A DNA stretch of 64,000 nt, from contig NZ_SKFG01000009.1 in the NCBI RefSeq assembly GCF_004344915.1, positions 1 to 64,000 on the forward strand, given 5' to 3'. Source of the stretch: Paenibacillus albiflavus. Its GTDB lineage: Bacteria; Bacillota; Bacilli; Paenibacillales; NBRC-103111. The first letter of the stretch is position 1. Every line of letters starts with the position of its first letter. Shown here piece by piece: positions 63,558 through 64,000 of this stretch. Position numbers and translations under genes: made by a program. The notes below the pieces were generated by a model that searched no databases, was not told the DNA's origin, and worked only from the letters and a program-made list of their open reading frames with translations.

Positions 63558-64000
63558 TTGGATTCTGTTAACTTATGGCTAGCCCTATGGGCTGGCTTTG
63601 CGTCATTCATTTCGCCATGCTGTTTACCGTTATATCCATCTTTCCTATCGTATATTACAGGTATTTCCGTTACCGAGCTCAAAACAGGTGTTACGAGTAG
63701 AGCAGCACGCAGAAGTATGATGCTACATACACTTAGCTTTATTATCGGGTTCTCTATTATTTTTTATAGTATGGGCTTTGCTGCAGGCTTAGTATCGGAT
63801 TTCTTTAGGGGTAATAGCGGTTTACTGAGACAAATTGCTGCTATTCTGATTCTTGTCATGGGCTTGATGCTGCTAGGTGTATTCCAACCTAAGTGGTTAA
63901 TGAGAGAACGAAAGCTATCGATTAAATTTAAGCCTGCAGGTTATTTGGGATCGTTAGTGATCGGGGTAGGGTTTGCAGCAGGCTGGTCTCCTTGTGTGGG
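63558..64000 (+). CDS. CcdA-like cytochrome c biogenesis / thiol transporter protein (3' end outside window)
   Basis: The TTG at 63558, preceded by AGGAGG, opens a frame that runs to the window edge (147 complete codons). Start MDSVNLWLALWAGFASFISPCCLPLYPSF... carries the DsbD/CcdA Cys-Pro motif SPCCLPLYPSFLSY in helix 1, and a second Cys appears in GWSPCVG at the edge. CcdA moves reducing equivalents across the membrane to thiol oxidoreductases. Very likely co-transcribed with znuACB. Not in frame with an ATG; too short a view to separate CcdA from other DsbD-like proteins. Confidence 0.85.
   Translation, partial: MDSVNLWLALWAGFASFISPCCLPLYPSFLSYITGISVTELKTGVTSRAARRSMMLHTLSFIIGFSIIFYSMGFAAGLVSDFFRGNSGLLRQIAAILILVMGLMLLGVFQPKWLMRERKLSIKFKPAGYLGSLVIGVGFAAGWSPCV

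Overview
The window looks like a chromosomal segment from a Paenibacillus-like member of the Bacillales. The evidence is: hand-inspected GC in the low forties; strong Gram-positive ribosome-binding sites with frequent TTG and GTG starts; S-layer homology (SLH) proteins; YesM/YesN-type two-component regulation of sugar ABC transporters; a bacillithiol gene (bshB2 with yojF); a Bacillus-type Fnr with C-terminal cysteines; a T-box ahead of metG; and cre-like CcpA sites. No tRNA, rRNA, prophage, insertion sequence or CRISPR array was seen. Both window edges cut a gene: a Big2/SLH surface protein on the left and a CcdA-like protein on the right.

Layout. 1-3.3 kb: surface protein with 270-bp tandem Big2 repeats and three SLH domains, then a HupE/UreJ-type membrane protein. 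3.4-5.6 kb: UPF0756 membrane protein, yojF-bshB2, and a small COX1-like membrane protein. 5.7-8.1 kb: BadF-type sugar kinase followed by two paralogous SIS proteins. 8.2-11.3 kb: TPP riboswitch controlling the ykoEDC thiamine-precursor ECF importer. 11.4-12.7 kb: NfeD-SPFH pair. 12.8-17.8 kb: tandem M13 metallopeptidases carrying SLH-like N-termini. 17.8-24.5 kb: sugar ABC importer divergent from its histidine kinase and AraC-type response regulator. 24.6-28.1 kb: ABC exporter downstream of an orphan anti-sigma-like gene. 28.2-29.2 kb: EamA transporter.

29.2-36.3 kb is a complete candidate MurNAc/amino-sugar locus. murQ and a BadF kinase diverge from an ABC importer, a HAD phosphatase and an RpiR regulator. 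The control region holds two copies of a TGAAATA-n-TATTTCA palindrome and a consensus cre. 36.3-39.0 kb: MarR regulator and LTA-synthase-like enzyme. 39.2-43.6 kb: fnr divergent from pflB-pflA, with Fnr-like and Rex-like boxes in the pflB promoter. 43.8-44.8 kb: a methyltransferase. 44.9-48.7 kb: tagatose/GalNAc-type catabolic locus (PfkB kinase, class II aldolase, AgaS-like SIS isomerase, DeoR regulator). 48.9-53.1 kb: MFS transporter, divergent polysaccharide deacetylase, FrnE-like DsbA protein, amidase. 53.3-56.4 kb: zur-yidD, Met T-box and metG. 56.6-60.5 kb: Gfo/Idh/MocA oxidoreductase and tdh-kbl. 60.6-63.5 kb: a structured intergenic repeat, then znuACB with two Zur boxes. The last gene is ccdA-like.

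The recurring theme is amino-sugar phosphate metabolism: three separate loci combine SIS-domain proteins with sugar kinases, next to several cell-wall and surface functions. None of this is a clearly new defence or mobile system. The best candidates for under-described biology are the ABC-linked MurNAc-type locus with its operator pair, the kinase plus twin-SIS operon, a terminator hairpin that also contains the Shine-Dalgarno of the next gene (50.9 kb), a high-GC patch inside metG, and the structured repeat near 60.7 kb.
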